Shown one piece after another: positions 47,852 to 57,851 of a DNA stretch of 64,000 nucleotides. The notes beneath the pieces are model-generated. The model searched no databases. It was not told the DNA's origin and worked only from the letters and a program-made list of their open reading frames with translations. The stretch's first letter is position 1, and every line of letters starts with the position of its first letter. This DNA is from Bacteroidales bacterium (GTDB taxonomy: Bacteria > Bacteroidota > Bacteroidia > Bacteroidales > UBA10428): positions 1-64,000 of the forward strand of contig JAFGSZ010000086.1 of the NCBI GenBank assembly GCA_016934395.1, given 5' to 3'. The position numbers and the translations under genes are program-made.

Positions 47852-48427
47852 ATGGCTTTTGAACTACCAAAATTACCTTACGGATTAGATAGTCTGGCTC
47901 CAATTATAAGCAAACAAACACTTGAATTTCATTACGGGAAACATCATCAGGCCTATGTTAATAATTTAAATACCCTTGTTCCGGGTACGGCCTTTGAAAA
48001 TTCAAGTCTTGAAGACATTATAAAAAAAGCCGACGGTGGAATATTTAACAATGCTGCACAGGTATGGAACCATACATTTTATTTTTTCAGTTTTTCCCCA
48101 AAAGGGGTAAAAGAACCTAAGGGTGCTCTTGTTGATGCTATTCATAAACAATATGGTTCATTCCCGGAATTTAAAGAACAATTTGCTACCGCTGCTACAA
48201 CACTCTTTGGTTCAGGTTGGGCGTGGCTGGTAAAAAAACAGGATGGTACCCTCGACATTGTAAAAGAAAGCAATGCGGGAAATCCATTAAGAAACGGCCT
48301 TACCCCCATTCTCACCTGCGATGTCTGGGAACATGCCTATTATCTCGATTACCAGAATAAACGACCCGATTACGTTAAATCATTATGGGATATTCTGGAT
48401 TGGGAAATTATTTCGAAACGTTATTAA
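47852..48427 (+). CDS. sodB: Superoxide dismutase, Fe-type
   Basis: 191 residues. Ligands His27, His74, Asp157 and His161 are present. Gln70 in FNNAAQVWNHTFY is the Fe-type outer-sphere residue, and the Mn-type site has Ala142 (NAGNPL), as in E. coli SodB. Cytoplasmic. It has its own upstream region, so expression may differ from its neighbour, for example by iron supply. Confidence 0.92.
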   Translation: MAFELPKLPYGLDSLAPIISKQTLEFHYGKHHQAYVNNLNTLVPGTAFENSSLEDIIKKADGGIFNNAAQVWNHTFYFFSFSPKGVKEPKGALVDAIHKQYGSFPEFKEQFATAATTLFGSGWAWLVKKQDGTLDIVKESNAGNPLRNGLTPILTCDVWEHAYYLDYQNKRPDYVKSLWDILDWEIISKRY

Positions 48428-48451
48428 ATATAAAAAGAATACGATTGAAAC

Positions 48452-48480
48452 GGGGCCTTAAAAAAGCCCCATTTTTTTTA
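48452..48480 (+). terminator. Terminator of the Fe-type SOD gene, overlapping the kdsB stop
   Basis: A 5-bp GC stem (GGGGC 48452-48456 with GCCCC 48466-48470), extendable by two pairs past one mismatch, and eight Ts at 48472-48479. The hairpin covers the last codons of the convergent kdsB gene. Confidence 0.6.
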
Positions 48481-49207
48481 AGTTTTTAAGATCATCGGGA
48501 GTATCAATGCCATAGCTGTTATGCTCAGTTAAGGCCGTTTTAATTTTATAACCGTTTTCCAGCCAGCGAAGTTGTTCCAAAGATTCTGCCTTTTCAAGTA
48601 TGGAAGGTTCAAGTTTTGTTATCTCCTGAAGAATATTTTTTCGGTAGGCGTAAATGCCAATATGCATATAGAAAGTAAAAAACTTTATCCACTCCTCACT
48701 ATTAACGCTTCTTATGTGGGGTATTACCGAACGACTGAAATAAATAGCTTCATCTTTAGAATTCAGCACTACTTTTGGTTTATTCGGATCGAATAATACC
48801 GTGTTATCCGTTACAGGTTTAATTAAAGTGGCTATTTCAGTAAAAGGATCATTAAAACATAACATTAGACTTTTTAGCTGTTCGGGCTGAATAAAAGGTT
48901 CGTCACCCTGAATATTTAAAACCACATCATAACTTTCGCCTTTTTGTGTTTCAATAATCTGAAGCGCTTCCGCACAACGATCTGTGCCGCTTTTATGCAA
49001 TTCAGAGGTCATTACAACATTACCGTTAAAACTCCTGATTACATCGCTAATACGCTGGTCATCCGTAGCCACAACAACATTATCCAGGGCCTTTAGCGCC
49101 TGTTGATACACACGCTGAATCATCGTTTTTCCGCCGATATCGGCCAGTGGTTTTCCCGGAAAACGGGTAGAAGCATAACGGGCAGGAATAATACACAGAA
49201 ATTTCAT
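48458..49207 (-). CDS. kdsB: 3-deoxy-manno-octulosonate cytidylyltransferase
   Basis: 249 residues, the usual length. IPARYASTRFPGKPLADIGG is the nucleotide-binding start; VATDDQRI, HKSGTDRCAEA and NIQGDEPFI follow in KdsB order. It makes CMP-Kdo for LPS core synthesis, the donor used by WaaA encoded at 44441-45667. Cytoplasmic. Divergent from the sigma-54 activator gene. Confidence 0.95.
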   Translation of the reverse strand: MKFLCIIPARYASTRFPGKPLADIGGKTMIQRVYQQALKALDNVVVATDDQRISDVIRSFNGNVVMTSELHKSGTDRCAEALQIIETQKGESYDVVLNIQGDEPFIQPEQLKSLMLCFNDPFTEIATLIKPVTDNTVLFDPNKPKVVLNSKDEAIYFSRSVIPHIRSVNSEEWIKFFTFYMHIGIYAYRKNILQEITKLEPSILEKAESLEQLRWLENGYKIKTALTEHNSYGIDTPDDLKNLKKMGLF

Positions 49208-49384
49208 GGCTTATTATTCAGAATTAACATAAACAACATAAAATTAACGTTAATATAATTTAATAAAAAAATTACAAAAGAATAATCACGATAAAATATA
49301 CACTTATTTGAAGATGATTTATATTTTTGTGTCAATCTGTCAATTTTGAAAGCTTTGCAAATTAGTAAAAATCCCATAAAATTG

Positions 49385-49392
49385 TAATTTTG
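49385..49392 (+). promoter_or_regulatory. Possible -7 box of the sigma-54 activator operon
   Basis: TAATTTTG matches TAnnTTTG, 44 bases before the ATG at 49437. A TTTG lies at 49354-49357, too far away (27 nt) for a standard -33 box. Confidence 0.3.
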
Positions 49393-49436
49393 TCAGAAAG
49401 GTGATATAAAAATATTTCAGCAAATTATTAAAAGGA

Positions 49437-50666
49437 ATGGAACTTCAACGAATCAAACAGCGATTTGGGATTATAGGGAATTCACCTGAACTAAACCGGG
49501 CAATTGACATAGCTGTTCAGGTAGCTCCTACCGATTTATCTGTTTTAATAACGGGTGAAAGTGGCGTTGGTAAAGAAGTATTCCCTCAAATTATACATAA
49601 TTACAGCAGCAGAAAACACGGCAGTTATATTGCAGTAAACTGCGGAGCTATTCCTGAGGGGACCATAGATTCGGAGTTATTCGGCCATGAAAAAGGATCT
49701 TTTACCGGAGCCTATGAAAGCCGTAAAGGGTATTTTGAGGTAGCCAACGGGGGTACAATTTTCCTCGATGAAGTGGCAGAGCTTCCCCTGTCTACACAGG
49801 TTCGCCTGCTTAGAGTGCTGGAAGCCGGTGAATTTATTCGCGTTGGATCTTCAAAAATGATAAAAACAGATGTCAGGGTAATTGCCGCTACCAACATCGA
49901 CATAACCAAAGCAATCCATGAAAATAAATTTCGTGAAGATCTTTTCTACAGGTTAAACACCGTTCCGATAGAAATACCACCGTTGCGGCACAGAAAAGAA
50001 GACATCCATTTATTATTCCGCAGATTTGCGATCGACTTTGCCGAAAAAAACCGTATGCCGGCAATAAACCTGAACGAAGAGGCCAAACATATTTTAATAA
50101 ACTACAGGTGGCCCGGTAATATACGCCAGTTAAAAAACATTACCGAACAAATTTCAGTAATTGAACAAAACCGCGATATTGACGAGTTTACGTTGAAAAA
50201 ATACCTGCCCGATTATTATGAAAACAAACTTCCTGCCTTGTACAAGGGAATTGATCAAAGTACATTTAATACGGAGCGTGAAATTTTATATAAGATCCTT
50301 TTCGATATGAAAAATGATATGCACGATCTGAAAAAGCTTGTGCTGGAGTTGATGCAACATGGAAAGATCAATCCTGAGGTGGAACAAAATAATGCCCAGA
50401 TTATTCAAAAATTATATAATAATTCCGAAACCATAATTGAAAAAGATTCGCAGGGGAAAATTTTTGAAATAAGCCGTCGTGACGATGATAATATTCTGGA
50501 TACCGAAGAAATTACGGAAGAATCCTTATCACTGGAGGATAAAGAAATCGAACTCATTAAAAAAGCCCTGGATAAACATAACGGAAAACGCAAATCGGCA
50601 GCCCGCGAACTTGGTATTTCTGAACGGACCTTATATAGAAAAATTAAAGAATACGATATTTCATAA
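49437..50666 (+). CDS. Sigma-54-dependent transcriptional activator without sensor domain
   Basis: 409 residues. The AAA+ domain starts almost at once: Walker A GESGVGK at 40-46, the sigma-54 contact loop GSFTGA at 87-92 (Ser in place of the usual Ala), Walker B TIFLDE and a WPGNIRQLKN sensor region. A helical linker (about 270-370) and a Fis-type helix-turn-helix (KSAARELGISERTLYRKI, about 386-403) follow. There is no N-terminal receiver or ligand domain, so control must come by expression, a partner or the linker. It heads an operon with lptE, a hypothetical gene and secG (gaps of 23, 18 and 11 bases). Confidence 0.88.
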   Translation: MELQRIKQRFGIIGNSPELNRAIDIAVQVAPTDLSVLITGESGVGKEVFPQIIHNYSSRKHGSYIAVNCGAIPEGTIDSELFGHEKGSFTGAYESRKGYFEVANGGTIFLDEVAELPLSTQVRLLRVLEAGEFIRVGSSKMIKTDVRVIAATNIDITKAIHENKFREDLFYRLNTVPIEIPPLRHRKEDIHLLFRRFAIDFAEKNRMPAINLNEEAKHILINYRWPGNIRQLKNITEQISVIEQNRDIDEFTLKKYLPDYYENKLPALYKGIDQSTFNTEREILYKILFDMKNDMHDLKKLVLELMQHGKINPEVEQNNAQIIQKLYNNSETIIEKDSQGKIFEISRRDDDNILDTEEITEESLSLEDKEIELIKKALDKHNGKRKSAARELGISERTLYRKIKEYDIS

Positions 50667-50689
50667 TTATCATTTACGATTTTTATTCA

Positions 50690-51202
50690 ATGAAAAAAAT
50701 AATTTCTTATACCAGCCTTGTATCGGTTTTATTTTTATTGACAGCATGTTTTTCAATGAAGTATTCTTTTACCGGAGCGTCAATTGATCCGGCACTTAAA
50801 ACCGTATCGGTTCAGTTTTTTAATAACCGTGCCCCTATTATAGAACCCGGACTGGATCAGAAAATAACTGAAAGTTTAAAAGATTACCTGGAATCGAATA
50901 CCAGCCTGAGATTGGTGAATGGCGTGGGCGATGTGGATTTTTATGGCGAAATTACCGGATATAACGTATCTTCTACTGCCATTGGGGCCGGTGACCAGCC
51001 CGCCAAAGACAGATTTACCATTTCAATTAAGGTGGTATTAACAAATTCTGTACAACCTGAACTCGATTTTGATTCTTCATTTTCCCGTTTCCGGGAATTT
51101 GATAGTAATGTAAACTTCGAAAGTGTAAAAGAAGGCTTAACCAAGGAAATTATTGATGAAATTGTTGAACAGGTTTTTAATAAAGCTTTTGTAAACTGGT
51201 AA
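50690..51202 (+). CDS. LptE-family LPS-assembly lipoprotein
   Basis: 170 residues with lipobox LTAC (Cys20). The mature protein opens KYSFTGASI and has the strand order of Bacteroidota LptE (VSVQFFNNRAPI, LVNGVGDVDFYGEITGY, EIVEQVFNKAF). LptE plugs the LptD barrel that places LPS in the outer leaflet. It lies 23 bases after the sigma-54 activator, so that regulator may affect LPS export. Confidence 0.85.
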   Translation: MKKIISYTSLVSVLFLLTACFSMKYSFTGASIDPALKTVSVQFFNNRAPIIEPGLDQKITESLKDYLESNTSLRLVNGVGDVDFYGEITGYNVSSTAIGAGDQPAKDRFTISIKVVLTNSVQPELDFDSSFSRFREFDSNVNFESVKEGLTKEIIDEIVEQVFNKAFVNW

Positions 51203-51220
51203 ACAACTCAGACTTTTTAA

Positions 51221-52165
51221 ATGGAAAAAGAACATTTCATTAACTATATTCATAATCCTAAAAAGCTTTCAACCGAAACACTTAGCGGTTTAAATTCTAT
51301 TACCACCCTTTTCCCGTATTTCCAGACAGCACAACTTTTATCTGTTAAGAATTTGCAAATATTACAAGACGTTAAGTTTGAAACAAAATTGCATTTTACT
51401 GCCGCTTATATAACCGACCGGAGAATTCTTTATCATTTGTTACATCCTATGGAATCAGACGGTTCTCTGAATGGACCCGAAAACGACCTGCTGGAAAATA
51501 AGGTAAAAAAAATAAAAGAAACCCTCGAAGAAAACATTTCAGATGCTCTTACTTCACAAATTCAGCTATCTAAAAGCGAAAATTTTGAACTTATCCCCGA
51601 AATATCCATTGATGTTAGAAAAGAATATGGCCAGGGTATTGAATTAGACGATGATTATCCTTTTCATAAAGTCCCGGATCTGTTGTTGCTCGACGAAAAG
51701 TTTGATCAGTCACAACCATCAGATCAACCGGTTCAACCGATTCCTGCTTTAGCGGATGCAACATATACCGATAATTTTTTACTTGAATTAGATGAAGTCC
51801 CGGAAAAGAAATCAAAGAAAAGGGAACCTGATTCCGTGTCCGATAAAATTACCATAGAAATTACCAGTAACAGAACCGGTCCCGAAGCAAAAAAAGAATT
51901 ATACAGTCTGATTGATAAATTTATTCAGGTGAATCCCAGGCTGCAACCAACGCCGGAAATTAAGACTACCCAAGATATTTCAGTTGACAGTGTTAAAGAG
52001 AATGATGGATTTATTACGGATACCCTGGCGAAAATTTATTTAAAACAGGGGCATTATTCAAAAGCTATTTTTGCATACGAAAAATTAAGTTTGAAATATC
52101 CCGAAAAAAGTAGTTACTTTGCCAGTCAAATAAAAATGATTAAAAAAATTATTAACAACTTATAA
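51221..52165 (+). CDS. Conserved hypothetical protein with C-terminal TPR-like unit
   Basis: 314 residues, no signal peptide or membrane helix. The N-terminal 80 residues are helical (LFPYFQTAQLL, FTAAYITDRRILYHLL). A charged and low-complexity middle (about 150-220, with DQSQPSDQPVQPIP) links to a C-terminal TPR-like pair (DTLAKIYLKQGHYSKAIFAY). I cannot assign a function. Its place between lptE and secG, with gaps of 18 and 11 bases, suggests an envelope-related role. Confidence 0.65.
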   Translation: MEKEHFINYIHNPKKLSTETLSGLNSITTLFPYFQTAQLLSVKNLQILQDVKFETKLHFTAAYITDRRILYHLLHPMESDGSLNGPENDLLENKVKKIKETLEENISDALTSQIQLSKSENFELIPEISIDVRKEYGQGIELDDDYPFHKVPDLLLLDEKFDQSQPSDQPVQPIPALADATYTDNFLLELDEVPEKKSKKREPDSVSDKITIEITSNRTGPEAKKELYSLIDKFIQVNPRLQPTPEIKTTQDISVDSVKENDGFITDTLAKIYLKQGHYSKAIFAYEKLSLKYPEKSSYFASQIKMIKKIINNL

Positions 52166-52176
52166 TTCTTTACGAT

Positions 52177-52530
52177 ATGTACGGTTTAGTTTCAGTACTC
52201 ATCATTCTTGCCTGTATATTTTTAATTTTGATAGTACTTGTACAAAATTCAAAAGGAGGCGGACTAGCTTCAAATTTTGCTGCTTCTAACCAGGTGATGG
52301 GTGTAAGAAAAACTGCTGACTTTTTAGAAAAAGCCACATGGACACTCGCAGGCGCATTGCTTGCTTTTAGTATTATATCCAGCGCTGTAATTCCCAGGGG
52401 AAAAACAGATGCCAGCCGGTCAAAAATTGAAGACCAGATAGAAAATGCCATTGATCCTGATCGTTTGCCAAGTTTCCCCACCACAGCGCCGGAATCTAAT
52501 CCCGAAACCGGGGAAAGTACCGGACAATAA
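52177..52530 (+). CDS. secG: Preprotein translocase subunit SecG
   Basis: 117 residues. Two membrane helices (about 2-22 and 52-72) enclose the family loop VLVQNSKGGGLASNF. The C-terminus (about 80-117) is a polar tail. SecG supports SecYE-SecA protein export in the inner membrane. Last gene of the sigma-54 activator operon, followed by a strong terminator. Confidence 0.92.
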   Translation: MYGLVSVLIILACIFLILIVLVQNSKGGGLASNFAASNQVMGVRKTADFLEKATWTLAGALLAFSIISSAVIPRGKTDASRSKIEDQIENAIDPDRLPSFPTTAPESNPETGESTGQ

Positions 52531-52560
52531 AACAATATGAACGCATAATAGTAAAACATA

Positions 52561-52597
52561 AAAGTGTCAGTCTGTCATTAACGCTGACACTTTTTTT
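52561..52597 (+). terminator. Rho-independent terminator of the secG operon
   Basis: A 10-bp perfect stem (52561-52570 with 52584-52593), a 13-nt loop and a run of seven Ts (52591-52597). Confidence 0.8.
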
Positions 52598-52811
52598 CTG
52601 CAATTTCTCACCGGAATTTTTTTCAATTTATTGCTGAGAACCTTTAGGTTATAGCCGTGCGTGTTTATTTATGGTTTCGAAATAAACTTTCTTTAATGAA
52701 AAACTGACCGCTTTATTGCAGAATACGGCATATTTAAGGCTTTGGCATAAAATATGCTAAATACCAATTCGAATTTTGAAAATTGATGTCTAACTAAAAA
52801 AGATAAACAAC

Positions 52812-53090
52812 ATGTCAGAAGTAAACATTAAACCTTTAGCTGACCGAGTTCTAATTGAACCTCAAGCAGCAGAAGAAAAAACTGCAAGTGGAATTATTAT
52901 CCCTGATTCAGCGAAAGAAAAACCACAACGAGGAACTGTTATAGCCGTTGGTACGGGCACAAAAGATGAAAAAATGGAAGTTAAAGTAGGTGATACTGTG
53001 CTTTATGGGAAATACGCAGGAACTGAATTAAGCTATAAAGGTCATGATTATCTAATAATGAAACAATCTGATATTCTAGCAGTGGTTTAA
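52812..53090 (+). CDS. groES: Co-chaperonin GroES
   Basis: 92 residues. [11 protein letters not shown] opens the fold, [18 protein letters not shown] is the mobile loop that binds GroEL, and [13 protein letters not shown] ends it. It forms the heptameric lid of the chaperonin. groEL follows 37 bases on. No CIRCE element was found in the 281 bases upstream, so HrcA control is not supported here. Confidence 0.97.
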   Translation: MSEVNIKPLADRVLIEPQAAEEKTASGIIIPDSAKEKPQRGTVIAVGTGTKDEKMEVKVGDTVLYGKYAGTELSYKGHDYLIMKQSDILAVV

Positions 53091-53109
53091 TTAACAAAAA
53101 AGTAAATAA

Positions 53110-54762
<1,653 letters not shown>

Positions 54763-54784
54763 TATCTATTCACACTATATTCTC

Positions 54785-54816
54785 AAAGCCCTTTCCGGAT
54801 CGGAAAGGGCTTTTTT
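54785..54816 (+). terminator. Strong rho-independent terminator of groES-groEL
   Basis: A 13-bp perfect stem (54785-54797 with 54801-54813), a 3-nt loop and six Ts. Confidence 0.85.
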
Positions 54817-54860
54817 ATTCTTAATCAGTGTTATAAAACTTATCTTAAAACAGATTGATC

Positions 54861-55604
54861 CTAATAAAGTTTCCCGTTTTCATCTACCATAGGAACAAAT
54901 CGTACAGGCAGAACTTCTTTCCTGACAAGTTTTCCGTTTTTCTTTGTCAGTAATACCAGTTCCTGTGCATACCTTTCTCCTACAGGGATTATCATTTTCC
55001 CGCCTTCGGCAAGTTGTTCCTGTAAAGGTATAGGTATGCCTGTGGGAGCACAGGTAACAATAATGGCATCAAAAGGGCTTTTTTCTTTCCATCCAAGGTA
55101 TCCGTCTCCGGTTATAACCAGAATATTCCGGTATCCGAGGTCTGAAAGTAACTCTTTTGCCTGCAGGCCAAGTTCTTCTACTATTTCTATTGAAAATACC
55201 GAATCACAAATTTCTGCCAGTATTGCTGCCTGATATCCCGATCCTGTGCCTACCTCCAGCACCCTGTCTTCCTTTTTCAGATTGAGGACTTCAGTCATAA
55301 AAGCTACAATATAGGGTTGGGAAATGGTTTGTCCGTATCCGATTAATAAAGGGCGGTCGATGTATGCCATATCGCGAAATTCAACCGGAACAAACAGATG
55401 CCGCTCAACTTTTCTCATGGCTTTGAGTACTTTACTATCCGTGATTCCCCGGGCAACAATTTGAGTATTTACCATCTCGTTGCGCTGATCGGTTAAACTT
55501 TTGCCTGGCTGACTTTTACTCTTACAACTAATCAATAAAAAGCTAAGGACAAGAAAAGAAGAAATTACAAGATTGTTCCTGATTAGTTTATACTTCTGAT
55601 TCAT
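54861..55604 (-). CDS. Protein-L-isoaspartate O-methyltransferase with lipoprotein signal
   Basis: 247 residues from ATG 55604. PCMT fold: MVNTQIVARGITD (where ordinary Pcm begins, here at residue 44), HLFVPVEFRDMAY, the substrate loop GYGQTISQPYIVA, and the SAM motif VLEVGTGSGYQAA. It methylates damaged isoaspartyl residues. The first 43 residues add a hydrophobic segment with lipobox LISC (Cys27), so the enzyme may be exported. That is odd because SAM is a cytoplasmic cofactor. An internal start at Met44 would give a normal cytoplasmic enzyme. Confidence 0.87.
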   Translation of the reverse strand: MNQKYKLIRNNLVISSFLVLSFLLISCKSKSQPGKSLTDQRNEMVNTQIVARGITDSKVLKAMRKVERHLFVPVEFRDMAYIDRPLLIGYGQTISQPYIVAFMTEVLNLKKEDRVLEVGTGSGYQAAILAEICDSVFSIEIVEELGLQAKELLSDLGYRNILVITGDGYLGWKEKSPFDAIIVTCAPTGIPIPLQEQLAEGGKMIIPVGERYAQELVLLTKKNGKLVRKEVLPVRFVPMVDENGKLY

Positions 55605-55678
55605 AACCAAAATATTAATCGAATATTAACACACTTGCAAAATTTCTATCGGAAAAAAATAACGAATCTTAATCCATC

Positions 55679-56041
55679 TTAAGAATCACGGTGAACCAAA
55701 TCGGGAGAAAAAGCGGGCAGGCACACAGCAATATATTCCGCTCCCATTTCATAAGGGGTACTGTACTGCACCCACTCACCTTTATGAGCAATAATAGCCT
55801 GCGAGGGATGAATATCAAATTCCTCATCCCTGGTTTTTACATGAAGTACGCCTTTCAGAACAATCGTATATTCATCAAATTCGGGAGTTTGACCCTGTTC
55901 TTCCCAGCCCGGAGCGCTTACCATTCGTGCAATACTTACTTTGTATGTTGCTGAATTTACCCGGCCGATATATTCCTCAATTTTTTTAGGCTTATTTCCT
56001 GCTGCTTCAATAATAGCATTCGAATGTATAATGGTTGGCAT
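55679..56041 (-). CDS. Small cupin-domain protein
   Basis: 120 residues, one cupin barrel. FDEYTIVLKGVLHVKTRDEE is the first conserved strand pair, with Glu in the metal-site position, and HPSQAIIAHKGEWVQYSTP the second. Cytoplasmic. It lies 27 bases after the aldo/keto reductase gene and 74 bases before the isoaspartyl methyltransferase, in one direction. The substrate is unknown. Confidence 0.75.
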   Translation of the reverse strand: MPTIIHSNAIIEAAGNKPKKIEEYIGRVNSATYKVSIARMVSAPGWEEQGQTPEFDEYTIVLKGVLHVKTRDEEFDIHPSQAIIAHKGEWVQYSTPYEMGAEYIAVCLPAFSPDLVHRDS

Positions 56042-56068
56042 AGACTAATAATTTGTACTATACAAAAG

Positions 56069-57043
56069 TTATTTTCCTCCGTACCAAATGGCTTTTCTCC
56101 AATTGTATTTTTGAAGTTTTTTAAGAAGTTCCTCAGATAATCCGGGTAAGTCGGAAACTGCAGTATTTAATTCTGCCTGCCTGGTATTTCTTATTCCCGG
56201 TATAACCGTGCTTACTGCAGGATGCGCCAAAGCAAACTTTATAGCAACCTGTGGAAGCGTGAGTCCTGAATCTTTAATTTCGTTCTTAATCTCGTTTACT
56301 TTTTTAATCGTTCTTGACAATCGGTCCCCGGCAAAATAACCGTTTCGAAAATCGTCTTCCTGAAATTTTGTTTCAGCAGTAAACTTACCGGTTAGAGCGC
56401 CTTCGTCGAACACCACCCTGACTATAATACCTACATTGGTTTCATTTGCCACAGGAAGTAATTCTGCAGCTGGTTCCTGGTCAAAAATATTGTAAATTAC
56501 CTGTGCAGCATCCAGCAATCCGCTACGCATTAAGTCAATCACACAGTTTTGATCATGCTCGGGAGTAGAGATCCCGACATATTTAATTTTCCCCTCTTTT
56601 TTAAATTTTTGAAGTATTTCAAGAGGTTTGGGATTTTTGTTCCATGCCCTGGTCCATGTATGAAGTTGCACCAGATCGATACAATCGGTATTTAAAAATT
56701 TAAGCCGTTCTTCCAAATTTTTTCTCAGATAACTTTCAGGGTATCTTTCTTCTGAAAGACAATACGGTGAAGGAGGCCATACCCCTTCCGTGGGAGGAAT
56801 TTTAGTTGCCACATATACGTTTTCTTTCCGTTCTTTTAAAACACGGGCTATAATTTGTTCGCTTTTCCCGTTGCCATATCCTGCAGCTGTGTCGATAAAA
56901 TTTACCCCTAAATCAAGGGCTTTATGAAGGGCATCAATAGAATCGTTCTCATTTTGATCGCCCCAGTTTCCGCCAATTGCCCAACCCCCAAATCCGATTT
57001 CTGAAATTTTTAAACTGGTTTTTCCTAATACTCTGTATTTCAT
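56069..57043 (-). CDS. Aldo/keto reductase
   Basis: 324 residues from ATG 57043; the frame extends seven codons to an ATT. The catalytic tetrad is visible: Asp51 and Tyr56 (FIDTAAGYGNGKSE), Lys81 (VYVATKIP) and His128 (LVQLHTW). NADPH-dependent reduction of aldehydes or ketones is expected; the substrate is open. The C-terminus has the family VIPGIRNTRQAE cofactor segment. Confidence 0.9.
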   Translation of the reverse strand: MKYRVLGKTSLKISEIGFGGWAIGGNWGDQNENDSIDALHKALDLGVNFIDTAAGYGNGKSEQIIARVLKERKENVYVATKIPPTEGVWPPSPYCLSEERYPESYLRKNLEERLKFLNTDCIDLVQLHTWTRAWNKNPKPLEILQKFKKEGKIKYVGISTPEHDQNCVIDLMRSGLLDAAQVIYNIFDQEPAAELLPVANETNVGIIVRVVFDEGALTGKFTAETKFQEDDFRNGYFAGDRLSRTIKKVNEIKNEIKDSGLTLPQVAIKFALAHPAVSTVIPGIRNTRQAELNTAVSDLPGLSEELLKKLQKYNWRKAIWYGGK

Positions 57044-57078
57044 ATATGCATTTAAATTATACAATCTAAAGTTACAGC

Positions 57079-57840
57079 TTACCGGATTATTTTCACAACA
57101 ATTTTATCTGCAATATTTAATGCAGTGGTTATTGTACTTAAGTCTGAATATAGTCTCCCGTCCTTACCGGAATAATGGCTATGACCAATTAATTTCAAAT
57201 TATATTCGTTTTGCGGTTTACTTATATCTATTCTGGAAGAATATACCAGTGCCGGCTGGCACGATGTTTTGTAATCTTCATCATCCGGAAATTTATTATT
57301 TGTCCAGTATTCATTCCAGTCCCAGGTCTGGTTAATTTCAAAATAAATATTAAAAACAGAAACTGATTGATCTTCTGTTTTGGTTCGTAAAACAAAATTT
57401 CCTGTTGGAGTAGCGCCTGTATAGGCATCAGCCACAGGGGTTTTCTCAGTGGGAACATATAAACCATCGGCCTCTTTAACACCCCGGCTAAATGCCCAGT
57501 AAGGTAAAGCGGCCGGCCGGCGGATAGGGCCGGGCATCCATTTCCCCTCTGAGACTTGTCCTTTTTTAAAGACTCCCTTTGCTATAGACTCAGCTACATA
57601 CAAGGTTTGTAAATACACTCCGTTAGTATCCTCAATCCATATAGCCATTAAAGGATAATTGTGTGCACTCCCTTTTTTGAAATTAATTTCCAGTTGATAT
57701 CCTTTCGCATCTTGGTTCAGCATGAGGCTGTCTTTCTTCGGGATATCAATAGTTTTTTTTGTAGAAACACAATTAAAAAAAAGTGTAATTAATAAAAACA
57801 AACCCGTTAAAATTAATATAAAGTATTTCCGTGTTTTCAT
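57079..57840 (-). CDS. Exported hypothetical protein paired with a TonB receptor
   Basis: 253 residues. A hydrophobic N-terminus (about 6-23) ends NCVSTKK; Cys24 may be lipidated although the lipobox is poor. The mature part starts with a strand pair LMAIWIEDTNGVYLQTLYV, which resembles DUF2271, then RRPAALPYWAF, DAYTGATPTGNFVL, and a Trp-rich TWDWNEYW. It lies 11 bases after the 802-residue TonB receptor and is surely co-transcribed. It may be a surface or periplasmic partner of that receptor. The DUF2271 reading is by eye only. Confidence 0.55.
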   Translation of the reverse strand: MKTRKYFILILTGLFLLITLFFNCVSTKKTIDIPKKDSLMLNQDAKGYQLEINFKKGSAHNYPLMAIWIEDTNGVYLQTLYVAESIAKGVFKKGQVSEGKWMPGPIRRPAALPYWAFSRGVKEADGLYVPTEKTPVADAYTGATPTGNFVLRTKTEDQSVSVFNIYFEINQTWDWNEYWTNNKFPDDEDYKTSCQPALVYSSRIDISKPQNEYNLKLIGHSHYSGKDGRLYSDLSTITTALNIADKIVVKIIR

Positions 57841-57851
57841 AAGAAAAAATC

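Noticed and set aside
52598-52811. CIRCE (HrcA) operator before groES
   Set aside because: No TTAGCACTC-N9-GAGTGCTAA or close variant could be found.
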